From contig JAAOOA010000011.1 of the NCBI GenBank assembly GCA_012861695.1, positions 310,001 through 374,000 on the forward strand: 64,000 nucleotides of DNA, written 5' to 3'. Made by a program: the position numbers and the translations under genes. Within the stretch, counting starts at the first letter, position 1, and every line of letters starts with the position of its first letter. Source of the stretch: Trematomus loennbergii (lineage: Eukaryota; Chordata; Actinopteri; Perciformes; Nototheniidae). Shown here piece after piece: positions 1 through 11,068 of this stretch. The notes beneath the pieces were generated by a model. That model worked only from the letters and a program-made list of their open reading frames with translations, had not been told where the DNA came from and did not search any database.

Positions 1-570
1 GAGGATGTGATGTTTCCCACCCGCACTGCCTGGGGTCTGCCCGTCAGGAAGTTCAGGATCAAGTCACAGAGGGTTGAGCCCGAGGTCTCTGAGCTTGATG
101 ACCAGCTTGGAGGGCACAATGGTATTGAAGGTTGAACTGTAGTCAATGAACAGCATTCTCACATATGTGTTCCTCTGGTCCAGGTGTGAGAGGGCAGTGT
201 GGATGGTGAGGGGTATGGCGTCGTCTGTGGACCTGTTTGCTCTGTAGGCAAACTGCAGGGGGTCCAGGGAGTCAGGGAGGGAGGAGGTGATGAAGGTTTG
301 ATTAACTGCTCAAAGCACTTCATTATGATGGAGGTGAGTGCTACTGGGAGGTAGTCGTTGAGGCTGGTGATTTTTGTCTTTTTGGGGACAGGAACGATGG
401 TGTGGAGTGTTTCAAACATGTGGGGACTACAGACTGCAGACGGGACCTGTTGAAGATGTCTGTGAACACCTCTGCCAGCTGAACTGCACACACCCTGAGA
501 ACAAGGCCAGGTGCCATCAGGTCCAGGAGCCTTGTGTGGGTTAACCCTTTTAAATGATTTGCACACATCT
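1..570 (-). pseudogene. LINE reverse transcriptase fragment (jockey group)
   Basis: Minus-strand translation gives the RT block [10 protein letters not shown], then [29 protein letters not shown] and, in the last 160 bases, the block around the [13 protein letters not shown] motif. These are RT domain segments of a jockey-group non-LTR retrotransposon of the kind common in fish. The fragment runs off the left window edge. It is broken: the KAPGPDG and VPKK blocks sit in different frames and residues between them are altered, so it cannot make a working enzyme. No 5' or 3' end of the element is visible. Confidence 0.85.
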
Positions 571-745
571 GCCCTGTTTAAAACAAAAGGGCAGGGCTCC
601 TGATCCTATAGACACACAGATGATAACAAGAGCAAGTATTCCTTGATCCCTGAAACAGAGTCACATGGCCCTCCTCTAACCTGGATCAGAGAATCCCTCT
701 GGGAAATCATGTTCCTGAAGAGTGAACACATGAGAGCGTTTATCT
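571..745. other. Short unassigned spacer
   Basis: Lies between the LINE scrap and the left TSD of the next hAT element. No gene, repeat or structure seen. Confidence 0.5.
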
Positions 746-753
746 GCAACAAC

Positions 754-1586
754 CAGTGCTTGAATTGGGCCGGTACTCACCGGTACGCAGTACCGGCACT
801 TCTGATTTTTACCCATGTGGTACCGGCACTTCTTGCCAGTACTCAGCCGCCGGCGGCATCTCATGACGCATGTACGCTGGGCATATTTGTCCGAAAAGAC
901 AGCGGTTCTCGCCGGACAAGGAGCCGACTGCAAATACAGAAAATGCTGTGCCTGTGTTAGAAATTGTGTCTGACGGGGAGCCTTCTCTGGTCGAGCCTCC
1001 TGCTCCAAGTTCTGCATCCCATAAACCACCGTCTGGATTCCCCTGTGTCCTCCCTGGCAGCTCCATTGATCCCTCTCTCCTTTCTGCTGAAAGATGAGTG
1101 TACTCAGGGACGAGGAGTCATTTAACCAGCCGCCAGTAGGAGTCAGGCTTTACTTTCTTTTATATCCATAAAGAAAAAGTAAATCTGTTTACAGTTCTGT
1201 TTCATATGGATGTTGAGAGGTATCCATATATCTCTTCATTTGCTCTCAAAGTGCACCAGATTGATGCATTTAACTTCAATATTTAAAAAAAATCTTCCCA
1301 GGGGAGCATGCCCCCGGACCCCCCTAGAGGGTGTCAGGTCCACTCCCCACTTATAAAAATAGCACTTTACCACTGCACCCCCTCTAATCTCAGATGCACC
1401 CTGAGTCATTTTGTTTAAGTACAGTGAGCCTTTCTAAAATATACAGTAAAGAGACAAACCCACCAGCATTAGGATATACTATGACTTTGAGCCAAATGTT
1501 TTTGTTTTTGGGCTGTATGAATAAATTAATTGAAACAGCTGCTGATTTAGAGTACTGGCACCTTTTTTATTCCAATTCAAGCACTG
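754..1586. mobile_element. Non-autonomous hAT element with perfect 8-bp TSD
   Basis: The element starts CAGTGCTTGAATT (754-766) and ends with its exact inverse (1574-1586). The 8 bases before it (746-753) and after it (1587-1594) are both gcaacaac, the 8-bp duplication expected of hAT insertion. At 833 bp it is far too short for a complete transposase, so it is an internally deleted derivative. An imperfect repetition of the left end (cggtactcaccggtacgcagtaccgg) follows the terminus. About 80 bp near 1207-1290 reappears at 46375-46455. Confidence 0.93.
870..1097 (+). pseudogene. Relic of hAT transposase N-terminus
   Basis: A 75-codon open frame inside the 754-1586 hAT element, rich in Ser, Pro and Glu, with a stretch like those between the start and the first zinc-binding domain of hAT proteins (VPVLEIVSDGEPSLVEPPAP). 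No catalytic residues are present and the frame stops before any. The link to a hAT N-terminus rests on position inside a TSD-flanked hAT and on composition, not on a diagnostic motif. It could be a chance frame. Confidence 0.35.
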
Positions 1587-1594
1587 GCAACAAC

Positions 1595-2070
1595 ACACTA
1601 CAAACTTCAACAGTTATGACATTACATAAATCAGTTTTATAAAGGCCAATGTAATCAGCATGTCTGAATATCTGGATCAAAGGATAAAAAAGATTAAGAA
1701 AAAAAATAACCACAAAATCATTCTCTGCTGTAGTGATTGTTAAAGATTAAAAGTTCTGGGAAAGCCTGGATGATGTGGAAATTTTACAAACCAGGAGTCG
1801 TAACAATTTCACAAATAAACAGATTGACCGTCCTGACTGGACGCTGTGACTAACAGACCTTATATACAAATCAACAGGCCAATAGAGTGGTGCAGGAATG
1901 AGTCCTATCCCAGATATGAATCAGCATGTTATCACTTCGGTTCCATCGTCAACGTGCCTAAATTAAACAAGCTGGAGAGATGTTCACGTTTTGTTCTACA
2001 CAACGCATGAAGGAGATACAGGATGGCACCAATTCCTTCCTGGAGTTCAATGACCGCATTATTTGTCTAG
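1595..2070. other. No feature recognised
   Basis: AT-rich unique-looking DNA between a hAT element and a SINE. I see no coding frame, repeat or structure. Confidence 0.5.
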
Positions 2071-2209
2071 TGGTGGTCTAATGGATAGTGAGGTGGGCTG
2101 AAGATCGGAAGGTTGTGAGTTCAAATCCCGCCAGGAACACCACCACTAGTGTGCCCTTGAGTAAGGCACTTAGCCCTGAGTTACTCCAGGGAGAATGTCC
2201 CTGTAATTG
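2071..2209 (+). mobile_element. tRNA-derived SINE, 5' part
   Basis: The segment has an RNA polymerase III promoter layout: a box A-like TGGTCTAATGG (about 2074-2084) and a box B-like GTTCAAATCCC (2119-2129) 35 bp apart. A body that in fish SINEs follows the tRNA head (agtaaggcacttagccctga) comes next. It breaks off after ccctgtaattg at 2209, and its expected continuation is found at 3705 after a hAT-type insertion. Confidence 0.8.
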
Positions 2210-2215
2210 GTAATT

Positions 2216-3704
2216 CAGGGTTCTTACACCTTTTCCAAAGTCAAATTCAAGCATCTTACAGCTGTTGTAAATTACATATTTATATACATATACTTATACT
2301 CAAATGATTATTTCCCTACCTCACATTAAATCAGATGTTCTTTATGCTATAAACAACCAAATGTGTGTTTCATAATAGCATTCTACATGAGGATGAAAAA
2401 TTAAAAATTAGAAAAGAAAACTAAGTTTAATATTTCAAAATGTGTGACCCATCTGTACGTAGACAGATATAAAATAACTTTTCAATATATTACTGATTAC
2501 TATTTTTGAGGTACTTTTAGGTTGGCAGTAAACATAAGTCAGAGGTAAATGGTGTACTTTTACTCCACTACATGTATGTAATACCTTTAGTTACTTTACA
2601 GATGTGGATGAATGATGTGAAATATAATCAAGTGTTAAATCAGACTTTAGTTCCACCTGGAGTAAATTCACAAGCTACCCTGCAGTATACAAAGTCATTC
2701 AAACTAGCTGCAACTTTACCAGCTTTGAGAACACTTTCATGATCAATCATTATAAAACATATCATATACAATTATTAGGGATGCTCCGATCGCCAATTTT
2801 GGAGCCGATCGCCGGAATCAGTATCAGCCGATACCGATATCGCTCTCTTTTCCTCTCTCCCCCTCTCTCTCTCTCCTGACAGCCCGTCAGTATCTCCTGC
2901 AGCTCACTGATCCAGTAATGAGCGACCCGACAGTGAAAAATAAATATATTTATAACTAGTTTAGCTTGTTCCAGAGGTAGATAAAATAGCTAAGTGTGTT
3001 AGGTCTAACTCTTAATGTGTGTTCTGCTCCGCTCACCGGTCCGTCACAGCGGGTGGAGCTGAAGGATTTCTGCTTCACACACACGTTGCATACCGCTATT
3101 TTATTGTCATTTTCGGACACTTAAAATACTGCCAGACTAGTGAAGCCATTTTGGCGAGCTTGTTTTGCCGCGCACAGAGAAAAGTGTCATGTATTTTACG
3201 TGCAACGATAGCCTAATCTAAAATGTTCTACTACGGCGTACCTTTCGTGTGGTGTGTGGCTCGTCAGCGCAGACTCTCGCATCGTTATTGTTGCACACTT
3301 TGCAGGAGGCTACTCTTGGGCTTCGCTTGACCCTCGTCTTAGCCATGGCTTGTATTTGTCTCCTGCTAGCCAACGCTCGTTGAAACGGCAACCTCCTGGC
3401 ATACTGTCATCTATCACTCTCATCAGAATGCCCAGGTCACACACGTAACAAAAACACTTGCCGGTCACGCGCATTGCGCGGGAAGGCCGGAGCGGAGCTG
3501 TTTTATGTAAAAGCGAAGCAATTAAGCGCGCTCCGACTTCTTTATTTTCTTTTCATCTAAAAAGCGAAGTAAAGCATTTACAATTTCAAGCACTTTATCC
3601 CAAATTCAAGCACCATTCCCAAAATTCAAGCACTTTTCAACCTTCAAAACACCTCGTACAATTTCAAGCATTTTCAAGGATTTCCAGCACCCGTACGCAC
3701 CCTG
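2216..3704. mobile_element. hAT-type insertion splitting the SINE
   Basis: Left end cagggttcttac (2216) and right end gtacgcaccctg (3704) are imperfect inverted repeats of the CAGGG type found in hAT elements. Repeated aattcaagca motifs occur near both ends. The SINE text ccctgtaattg stops before it and resumes after it. The TSD is degraded: only taatt is directly repeated at the junctions. A second hAT-type terminus, agggatgctccgatcgcc, starts near 2779, so another element is probably nested inside. No coding region was recognised. Confidence 0.65.
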
Positions 3705-3756
3705 TAATTGTAAGTCGCTTTGGATAAAAGCGTCAGCTAAATGAAATGTAATGTAA
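3705..3756 (+). mobile_element. SINE 3' tail
   Basis: Carries taagtcgctttggataaaag followed by cgtcagctaaatgaaatgta, the conserved 3' region shared by many fish SINEs, and ends in short ATGTA-type repeats. It completes the SINE begun at 2071. Related tails occur at 44777-44820 (inverted) and 48928-48975. Confidence 0.8.
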
Positions 3757-3765
3757 TTAAGGCGA

Positions 3766-6425
3766 TACGCAGGGTTGGCAGCATGTCCTTTAACGACGCG
3801 CACCTTCTCCCCCCTTTCATCACCGTGCCTACATCAACCACCTCCCCCCCCTTCAAGACACCATCTGCGGTCACCGAAGCCTGATAAGAATGTATGTGTA
3901 CAAAACGCAGCAAACTCTTACTGATATGTGCTGGGTCCAGGCTCAAGGGCGTATGGCACTCTCAACTCTTTCCAGCACATGCCGGGGCCCTGCCTGCCAG
4001 TAGCTTTGCCGATATCTGTGTTGATAGGTAATGGATTGAGATCGGTGAATCAGCTTAGAAACAGGAAGCGCTCAAACGTTTGTGTGAGTTTATCAAATGT
4101 AGCAGTGACTCCATGTCAGCCACAGCTTGTCACAAAAAATCTGACTGATAGTGTATTTAACAAACTTAAACTAGCTTTATTAAATGTCAGGTCATTGGCA
4201 GGAAAAACGTTTTTAATCAATGATTTTATCACTGAGCACAATCTGGATTTTATGTTTTTAACGGAAACTTGGATTGAACAAAATAACAGTGCAGCTGTTC
4301 TTATCGAATCAACCCCTCCTAACTTTAGTTTTATGAGTCAGGAAGAATGTATAAGAAAGGAGGTGGAGTTGCTATTTTGTTCAATGATTCCATTCAATGC
4401 AGGAAGACATCTTATGGGAACTTTGCTTCTTTTGAATATGTGGCCCTTCAGCTGAAATGCTCCTCTGTTCCTAAATATCTATAGACCACCCAAATACTGT
4501 GCAAGCTTTTTTGATGACTTTACTGAACTGCTGTCTATAGTGTGTATTGACTTTGACCGTCTAGTCATTGTTGGTGATTTTAACATCCATGTTGACAACC
4601 CCCAGGACAGAGGGGCTAAAGAACTGTTTTGTGTTCTTGATAACTATGGACTGACTCAGCATGTGACGGAGCCCACGCACAATAAGGGGCACACTCTGGA
4701 CTTAATGATCTCAAAGGGTCTGAATATCTCTAAGGTTGTGGTGACTGATGTTGCACTCTCTGATCATTCCTGTGTTTTCTTTGAGAGCTCTATTTCTGTT
4801 CACAAAAATGTTCAAAAAGAGGTAACCACAAAGCGATATTTAACTGAAAATACTAGGGAAATGTTTACTCAGAATTTTTCTTCCACACTTACTAACATCT
4901 CAGTAAATGAGCTAGTAGATCATTTAATTAAAAAATTAAAAAGATTATAGATGCCAGGAGAAATCCTGCTCCTGCTGCCTTGATATTATTCCAACAGGAT
5001 TTTTCAAAAATGTTTTTCCTTGCATGGCCTCTGATCTACTTCATATAGTAAACAAGTCTCTTCACTCAAGTGTTTTTCCACAGGCCCTGAAAACTGCAGT
5101 CATTAAACCGCTCTTAAAAAAGAATAATCTAGATGCTTCAGTAATTAACAATTACAGGCCAATATCAAACTTGCCATTGGTAAAATCATTGAAAAAGTAG
5201 TTTTTCAACAGTTGAGTAAATTTCCATTATTAATCAGCTGTAAGTTTTAGTTTGTTTGAACTTATTCATTATAATTATTGTACAAAATGGTATAAGAATG
5301 CAAACTTAAATTGATTATAGTCTATTATCAATTCAGGTTAAGAAGCCAGTGTTGCTTGCATCCTATTTTAAAGGCATTTCTTTTATACTATATATATATA
5401 TACTAAAATGCAACAAAAAAAGGGTTTGATTCTATTAATTTTGTCTTTTTTATTGCACTTTGGCAGCAGATTCCTGTGTAGCTTCAGATCTGAGTTGTCT
5501 TATTAGTAAGCCTAATTTATACTTTTGTAGCAACACTATTTTTATATAATGGCAAAGAAAGGGTTCAGTGTCTTTTTCCTGTGTCATATGTGGCAGCACT
5601 GTTCAATGTTTCTTGAAAACATGACCCACCTATGTGACGTGTGAATAAACTCCAACTCTGTATCAACTGCAACACTGTTGTGTAACTTCAGTTAAATACT
5701 TGTATGTGTGTAGATTAGAAAGAGGTAAGATAAAGGATCTGCAGTATTTTATGAAGTATTAATCGTACAAAGGTCAGTTTTATACAAGTAGAAGTGTGTA
5801 TTTACCTGGTAGTAGGCTGTCAGTAATGGCTACGCCTCTCTATTTGGACTGGTAGATCTCGGCAGACTGGCAACTTTAAAAGTAGCTCTCGGTTCAAAAA
5901 AGGTTGGGCACCCCTGGTCTACATGCTACCACTGGCTCAGATAATTAAAAAATAAATTACCATAGCTATGCGGATGACACCCAAATTTACATAACCATTT
6001 CACCAGGAGACTATTCTCCAATTAAAACACTGAGTAAGTGCATTGAACAAATCAATGACTGGATTTTTCAGAACTTTCTCCAATTAAACAAAGATAAAAC
6101 TGAGGTAATGATTTTTGGAGCCAAGGCAGAACATATAAAAGTTAGCGCTGACCTTCAGTCTGCAATGTTCAAAACAACAGATGGAGCCAGAAATCTAGGT
6201 GTAGTCATGGACTCTGACCTGAGTTTCAATAGTCACATTAAAACAGTTACTAAATCAGCCTACTATCACCTAAAGAACATATCTAGGATAAAAGACTAAT
6301 GTCACAGCAGGATTTGGAAAAACGTGTCCATGCTATTATCTTCAGTAGACTCGACTACTGTAATGGTGTCTTTGCAGGTCTCACTAAAACATCTATTAGA
6401 AAGCTGCAGCTAATTTAGAACGCCG
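3766..6425 (+). pseudogene. LINE A (jockey group): endonuclease and RT remnants
   Basis: Endonuclease motifs are clear: LALLNVRSLAGKT and FMFLTETWIEQ near 4165-4280, then VIVGDFNIHVDNP (4567) and SDHSCVFF (4760). An RT entry block follows in broken frames (PQALKTAVIKPLLKKN, NNYRPISNLP, about 5075-5175). The catalytic YADD motif lies near 5965-5980, and RT thumb text (QLNKDKTEVMIFGAK) near 6085-6125. Most of the RT core is missing at 5200-5915. Several frameshifts and stops make it inactive. The sequence stops near 6425 where LINE B begins, and its 3' end resumes near 10190. EN and RT motifs and 3' tail fit the L2/Maui-like LINEs of fish, but the clade is not certain. Confidence 0.88.
5200..5915. 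mobile_element. Interruption in LINE A with a hAT-like right terminus
   Basis: LINE A RT coding text is lost here. The right edge ends aaggttgggcacccctg at about 5915, the inverse of a CAGGGGTGCCCAACC-type hAT terminus, and RT coding text resumes directly after it. No matching left terminus was found near 5200, so this is a degraded hAT combined with a deletion. The rest is AT-rich without coding potential. Confidence 0.5.
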
Positions 6426-6800
6426 TCTACGATCTGCGGAGGCCTGCTCCCACCTATAGAGTACGGCTGTGCTGAGGAGGATTTTATCCCGGAGACATCG
6501 CGGTGAGACGGAGTGGCTCCACGCTTCGGGCTGGGCCTGCTTCCACCGGGCGTGTGCTGCTGTGCGGAGGAGGATTTGCCGCGGCTGGGGCCTGCTTTCC
6601 ACCTGTCCTGGTTCTGCTGTTGCGGAGGCCTGCTCCCACCTGTCGTGTGCTGCAGTGTCGTGTGCTGCTTGCTGAGGAGACCTTTACCCCGGGGATACCA
6701 CGGAGAGACCGGAGCGCTTCCACGCTGCTGCTTTCGCCTGTCCTTTGCTGCTGTGAGGAGGAGGATTTTTGCCCCAGGAACATCGCGGATACTGTGTGCT
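6426..6800 (+). repeat. GC-rich repetitive 5' UTR of LINE B
   Basis: Markedly more GC-rich than its surroundings and built of imperfect repeats. The block gcggaggcctgctcccacct starts at 6436 and again at 6622 (186 bp apart), and gaggaggatttt-type blocks occur three times. Tandem 5' UTR monomers often carry the promoter in LINEs. It lies directly upstream of the first LINE B coding text. Long open frames across it on both strands are low-complexity artefacts. Confidence 0.6.
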
Positions 6801-6809
6801 GGTCTGGGA

Positions 6810-9800
6810 ATGGCCCATATCGTGATTCTGCTGTGCCTGTTAACTGTTCTGGACTATGAGAAGATCTCTAGTCATCCTGAGAAGTCTACTGGATTCAGGT
6901 CTGTTCTGCCACCCGCAGTAGGCATCCCCTGCAAAGGGTCGGATGTGTTACACAAACAGTTACCGGTCACCTTGTCGCAGACAATCTGCTCGACAAAATA
7001 TGTTTGTCTTTTTTGTTTGCCTGCGATGATGGTACTTCAGGACTGCTTCTTAAGCTCAAATCACACTCTCGCAGACTTTTCCGGTGATTCTAAAGTAGAT
7101 GACAATGTGTGTGTGTTTAAGAGGAAAAGATGCCTGTTTTTTTGTTGTTATTACTGTCAGGAAATGTTCAACCTAACCTAAGACTACTCCTGCTGATTTT
7201 AAAGCTAGGTCTGGGTTGGGTTTCATCCACTTGAATGTGCGCAGTCTGTTAGGTAAACTAGATTTTGTCCGCATTTGGGCAAGCTCGACTGACGCTGACG
7301 TCATTGTGTTATCAGAAACATGGCTAAATAAAACTATTTTGGCCTCTGACATATCCTTAAATGGTTATAATGTGTATCGTACCGACCGGCCTAATAAAGG
7401 TGGTGGAGTTGCCATTTATGTTAAGAATAAGTTCAGTGTAACCACATTGTTTCCAAATCTGTCAGTAAGCAATTCGAATTTTTAGCCTTAAATATAGAAG
7501 TGGCAAAGGGGCAACAGTCATGGTGGTGGGTGTTACAGACCCCCCTCAGCTGTCAAGGACTCCTTGTCTTCACTAGCAAAACTTTTATCGCAACTAGACT
7601 ACAAGGAAATAGTGCTACTTGGAGATTTTAACTGGGACTGGTTAACTGCAGTATCAGAGGATTTTAAAAACCTTTGTATCTCTCTGAATGTTACTCAGAT
7701 TGTTGACAGTCCTACTCGCCCTAACGTTAAGTCCCCTAATAAATCCTCCCTAATTGATCTCATTCTAACTAATGTTCCCTATAAATACCCATCTGTGGGA
7801 GTATTTGCAAATGATGTGAGTGACCACTGTGTTGTAGCCACAATTAGGGACACTAAGGTCCAAAAGGTTAAACCTCGTATTATTATTAAGAGACACATAA
7901 AACATTTTGTGGAGCAGGGTTTTGTTCATGATCTGTTTGGGTTTGATTGGGGAAAAATCGATCTGTGTGCTGATGTAGAAACTGCATGGTCTTATTTTTA
8001 TCTTGGTTTTATGGAATATTGATAGACATGCACCCCTACGTACTTTTAGAGTAAAGGGACGAGACAATCCTTGGTTTTCTGCTGAACTGTCCAGTCTCCT
8101 ACATGAGAGAAACAAGGCCTGGGCAAAGGCTAGGAAATCAGGCTCAGAGGTAGAATGGCTGCGTTTTAGGCAACTAAGAATAGCTTCACTTCACAGGTCA
8201 AAAGTGCTAAGTCGAAGTACTATTTGTCAGTTACTACAGAAAACCTAAATAATCCTAGGAAATTTTGGAAAGCCATAAAATCGCTATCCACCGGTGAGAT
8301 CCGAAATGAGCTACCTCCGTGCATTACCACAGCATCTGGCTCTATATCGGACAGGGCTACTATGTTAAATTGTTTTAATGAGCATTTTGTGTCCTGTGGC
8401 TCTATGTTTGATTCTGTGACTAACTCTGCTTCTGTGAACACCACAGTCTGTGACTCTGAACAATGTGGTCTGGAAAACCCTTTCAGTTTTACTCCTTTTA
8501 CTGTGATGTTGTTCATGAAGCATTATCTAAGTTAGATCCTAAGAAACCGGCCGGCCCGGACAACGTAGAACCTTTCTTTTTAAAGATAGCTGCAGATTTT
8601 ATTGCTCCACCTCTACTTTTTTAACCTCTCCCTCAGCACAAACACAATTCCAAAAGTATGGAAGTCAGCGTATGTCCTGCCTTTGCTGAAAGGAGGGGAG
8701 GCAACTGTTTTAAATAACTATAGGCCATCTCTAAATTGTCAGTTCTGGCTAAGGTTCTTGAACGCCTAGTGAGTGAACAGGTAAAGGAGTTTTTATGTAA
8801 AATGACATCCTGTCTAAACATCAGTCAGGCTTCAGAAAGCAACATAGCACCATCACTGCCACAATGAAAGTGGTGAATGACATTACAAGTATTTTAGATA
8901 ATAAGCAGAGTTGTGCAGCTCTATTTATTGACCTTTCCAAAGCGTTTGATACCGTCGATCATCGCATCTTAAAGCAGAGGCTACTCAGTATTGGCTTATC
9001 CAGCCATGCAGTGGGGTGGTTTGTGAACTACCTCTCTGAAAGGTCCCAATGTGTTCACTTTGATGGGCTGTCTTCTGAGTGGTTGAACATTGCTAATGGT
9101 GTTCCTCAAGGTTCTGTTTTAGGTCCACTTTTATTCTCCATCTACATCAATAGTTTAGGTGAAAATGTGGATGAAGCTACTTTACATTTTTATGCGGATG
9201 ATACCGTGATGTACTGTGCAGGTCCCTCCATTAAGGAGGCGGTTGTTAAATTACAGGCTGTTTTTAACATTATTCAGACTCAGCTCTCTGAACTAAAGCT
9301 TCTTTTAAATGTTGAGAAAACCAAGGTAATGCTCTTTTCTAAAGCTAAAAAGACTCCAGAGACTGCTTTGGATATTGTGACTATGCAAGGACAAGTACTC
9401 CAAGTGGTTAGCTGTTATAAAACCTTGGTATCTGGCTTGATGATTGTCTTACTTTTAAACTTCAGTCACTAATCTGCTTAAAAAGCTGAGGGTTAGACTA
9501 GGTTTCTTTTTCAGAAACAAGTCCTGTTTCTCTTTTGAAGCCAGGAAAAGGCTAGTCACTGTGACCTTTTTACCTGTGCTAGACTATGGTGATTTGATCT
9601 ATATGAATGCACCTGCCCATTGCCTGGAAAGGTTAGATGCCGCCTATCACAGTGCTCTGAGATTTGTTACTAACTGTAAAGCACTTACTCATCACTGTAC
9701 CCTGTATGCCAAGGCAGGTCTGCCTTCACTTACTGTCGGAGGCTCAGTCATTGGTACATATTCATATAAAGCCATGCTGGGTAAACTACCTTATATATGC

Positions 9801-10190
9801 TCTTGATCTCACGGAGAGTGGCAAGTAGCTATTGCCTGAGATCCAGGATGTGTTTTTATTACATGTGCCAAGTGCTAGGACTGTTTTAGGTGCTAAAGCT
9901 TTTATGTGCGCTGCTCCTCTAGCTTGGAACACTATGCAAAAAATTGAAACTGAGCATTTTGATTCCCTTGCATCATTTTAAAGCACGGCTGGATGAAATG
10001 TTATTGGATACCTGTCAAATGTAAATAGGTTGCTAATGTATACCCCTGTAATTATGTTGTGATGTCCTTTTGTTTTCTGTTGTTTTTATGTGTAACTAAT
10101 GTACCGCAGGTCTCCCTTGAAAAAGAGATCGTTGATCTCAATGGGATTTTTTAACCTGGTTAAATAAAGGCTACAAACAAACAAACAAAC
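6810..10190 (+). pseudogene. LINE B (jockey group), near full length but broken
   Basis: Domains in order: endonuclease (FIHLNVRSLLGKLDF and VIVLSETWLN at 7220-7330; VLLGDFNWDWL at 7610), EN end (SDHCVVATI near 7830), RT finger text, then the RT core at 8864-9472 with LFIDLSKAFDTVDH, NGVPQGSVLGPLLF and YADD (about 9190). C-terminal text runs to about 10020 and a short 3' UTR carries gaaaaagagatcgttgatct (10119), ending in aaataaagg and a few CAAA repeats near 10190. Stops and frameshifts recur (for example near 7180, 7485, 8540 and 9470), so it is inactive. It sits inside LINE A. A truncated relative is at 30845-31785. Confidence 0.9.
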
Positions 10191-10490
10191 TCTCAGGTCA
10201 TCAGGGACTGGTCAGCTTTCTGTCCCCAGAGTCAGAACTAAACATGGTAAAGCAGCGTTCAGTATTATGCTCCAAATATCTGGAATAAACTACCAGAAAC
10301 ATGCAGGTCCGCTGCAACTCTTACTACTTTTAAATCCAGGCTGAAGACTTTTCTTTTTGCCGCTGCTTTTAATTGATATATTCATATCTTAAACTGCACT
10401 GTAACTTTTATTATCTTTGCTTTTTAATGCCATTTTCTTAATGTCCTTTCATTTTTGTAAAGCACTTTGAATTGCCTTGTGTTGAGTCCC
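10190..10490 (+). pseudogene. LINE A 3' coding end and UTR, first copy
   Basis: Resumes LINE A after LINE B. Broken C-terminal coding text (SSGTGQLSVPRVRTK, then a W-N-K-L-P-like block) is followed by the 3' UTR with gtaaagcactttgaattgcc (10458). It stops at gtgttga (10486) without its terminal repeat. About 100-300 bp of LINE A seems to be missing between 6425 and 10190 apart from the LINE B insertion. Confidence 0.75.
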
Positions 10491-10561
10491 CCCAAAGGTA
10501 GTTAACGTCATTATTGGGGTTAAAGTCGCCTCGTAGGTGGTTAAGTCCCCTACGTGTGCCG

Positions 10562-10831
10562 TTTTGGTTTCAAGACCCTGGTTCGCGGAGGACACCAAAA
10601 AAGTCCTAGAAAAGACAACTTAAACTTAATTAATGTGCATTTAAAGAAAAGAGGAATAGTTTTGGCGAAAATTAAAAAGGTACCATGGGGTACAGGAATT
10701 CATTTTGGTTTCAAGACCCTGATTCACGGAGGATATCAAAAAAGTCCTAGAAAGACAAGGTAAACTTAACTATGTGCATTTAAAAATAAAAAAGAGGAAT
10801 AGTTTCGGCGAAAACTAAAAGGTACCATGGG
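10562..10831 (+). repeat. Two tandem 142-bp units inside the LINE A 3' UTR
   Basis: The unit begins ttttggtttcaagaccctg at 10562 and again at 10703, and ends ggtaccatgggg at 10690 and again at 10831. The two copies differ by a few substitutions and small indels. They lie between two copies of the LINE 3' UTR. No coding match was recognised and the origin is unknown. Confidence 0.85.
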
Positions 10832-10865
10832 GTCAGATTATAATTTTCCAAAGGGGGGTTTGTTC

Positions 10866-11068
10866 AGATGTGTGTATCTCACACTGCACTGTAACTGTGA
10901 TTCATGTAGCTTTGCTTTTAAATGAGTGTTTTTAAATGCCATTTTATATCATTGCTTTTAAATGAGTGTTTTTAGATATCATTTCATAATGTTTCTTAAA
11001 TGCTATTAATGTCTTTCATTTTTGTAAAGCACTTTGAATTGCCTTGTGTTGAAATGTGCTATATAAAT
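10866..11068 (+). mobile_element. LINE A 3' UTR, second copy
   Basis: Repeats the 3' UTR of 10380-10490 (cactgcactgtaact and gtaaagcactttgaattgcc) and continues through the real 3' end, gtgctatataaataaacttg, into the pentamer array. It also contains an internal duplication of tttgcttttaaatgagtgtt (about 10911 and 10954). With the first copy it shows that this UTR was duplicated around the 142-bp units. Confidence 0.8.

Noticed and set aside
2071..2140. Functional tRNA gene
   Set aside because: Box A and B are present, but the acceptor and anticodon stems do not pair well and the SINE body follows.
6503..7181. Frames of 99-222 codons around the LINE B leader
   Set aside because: Overlapping frames on both strands of a GC-rich repetitive 5' UTR. 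Only the text shortly before the endonuclease may be real LINE coding.
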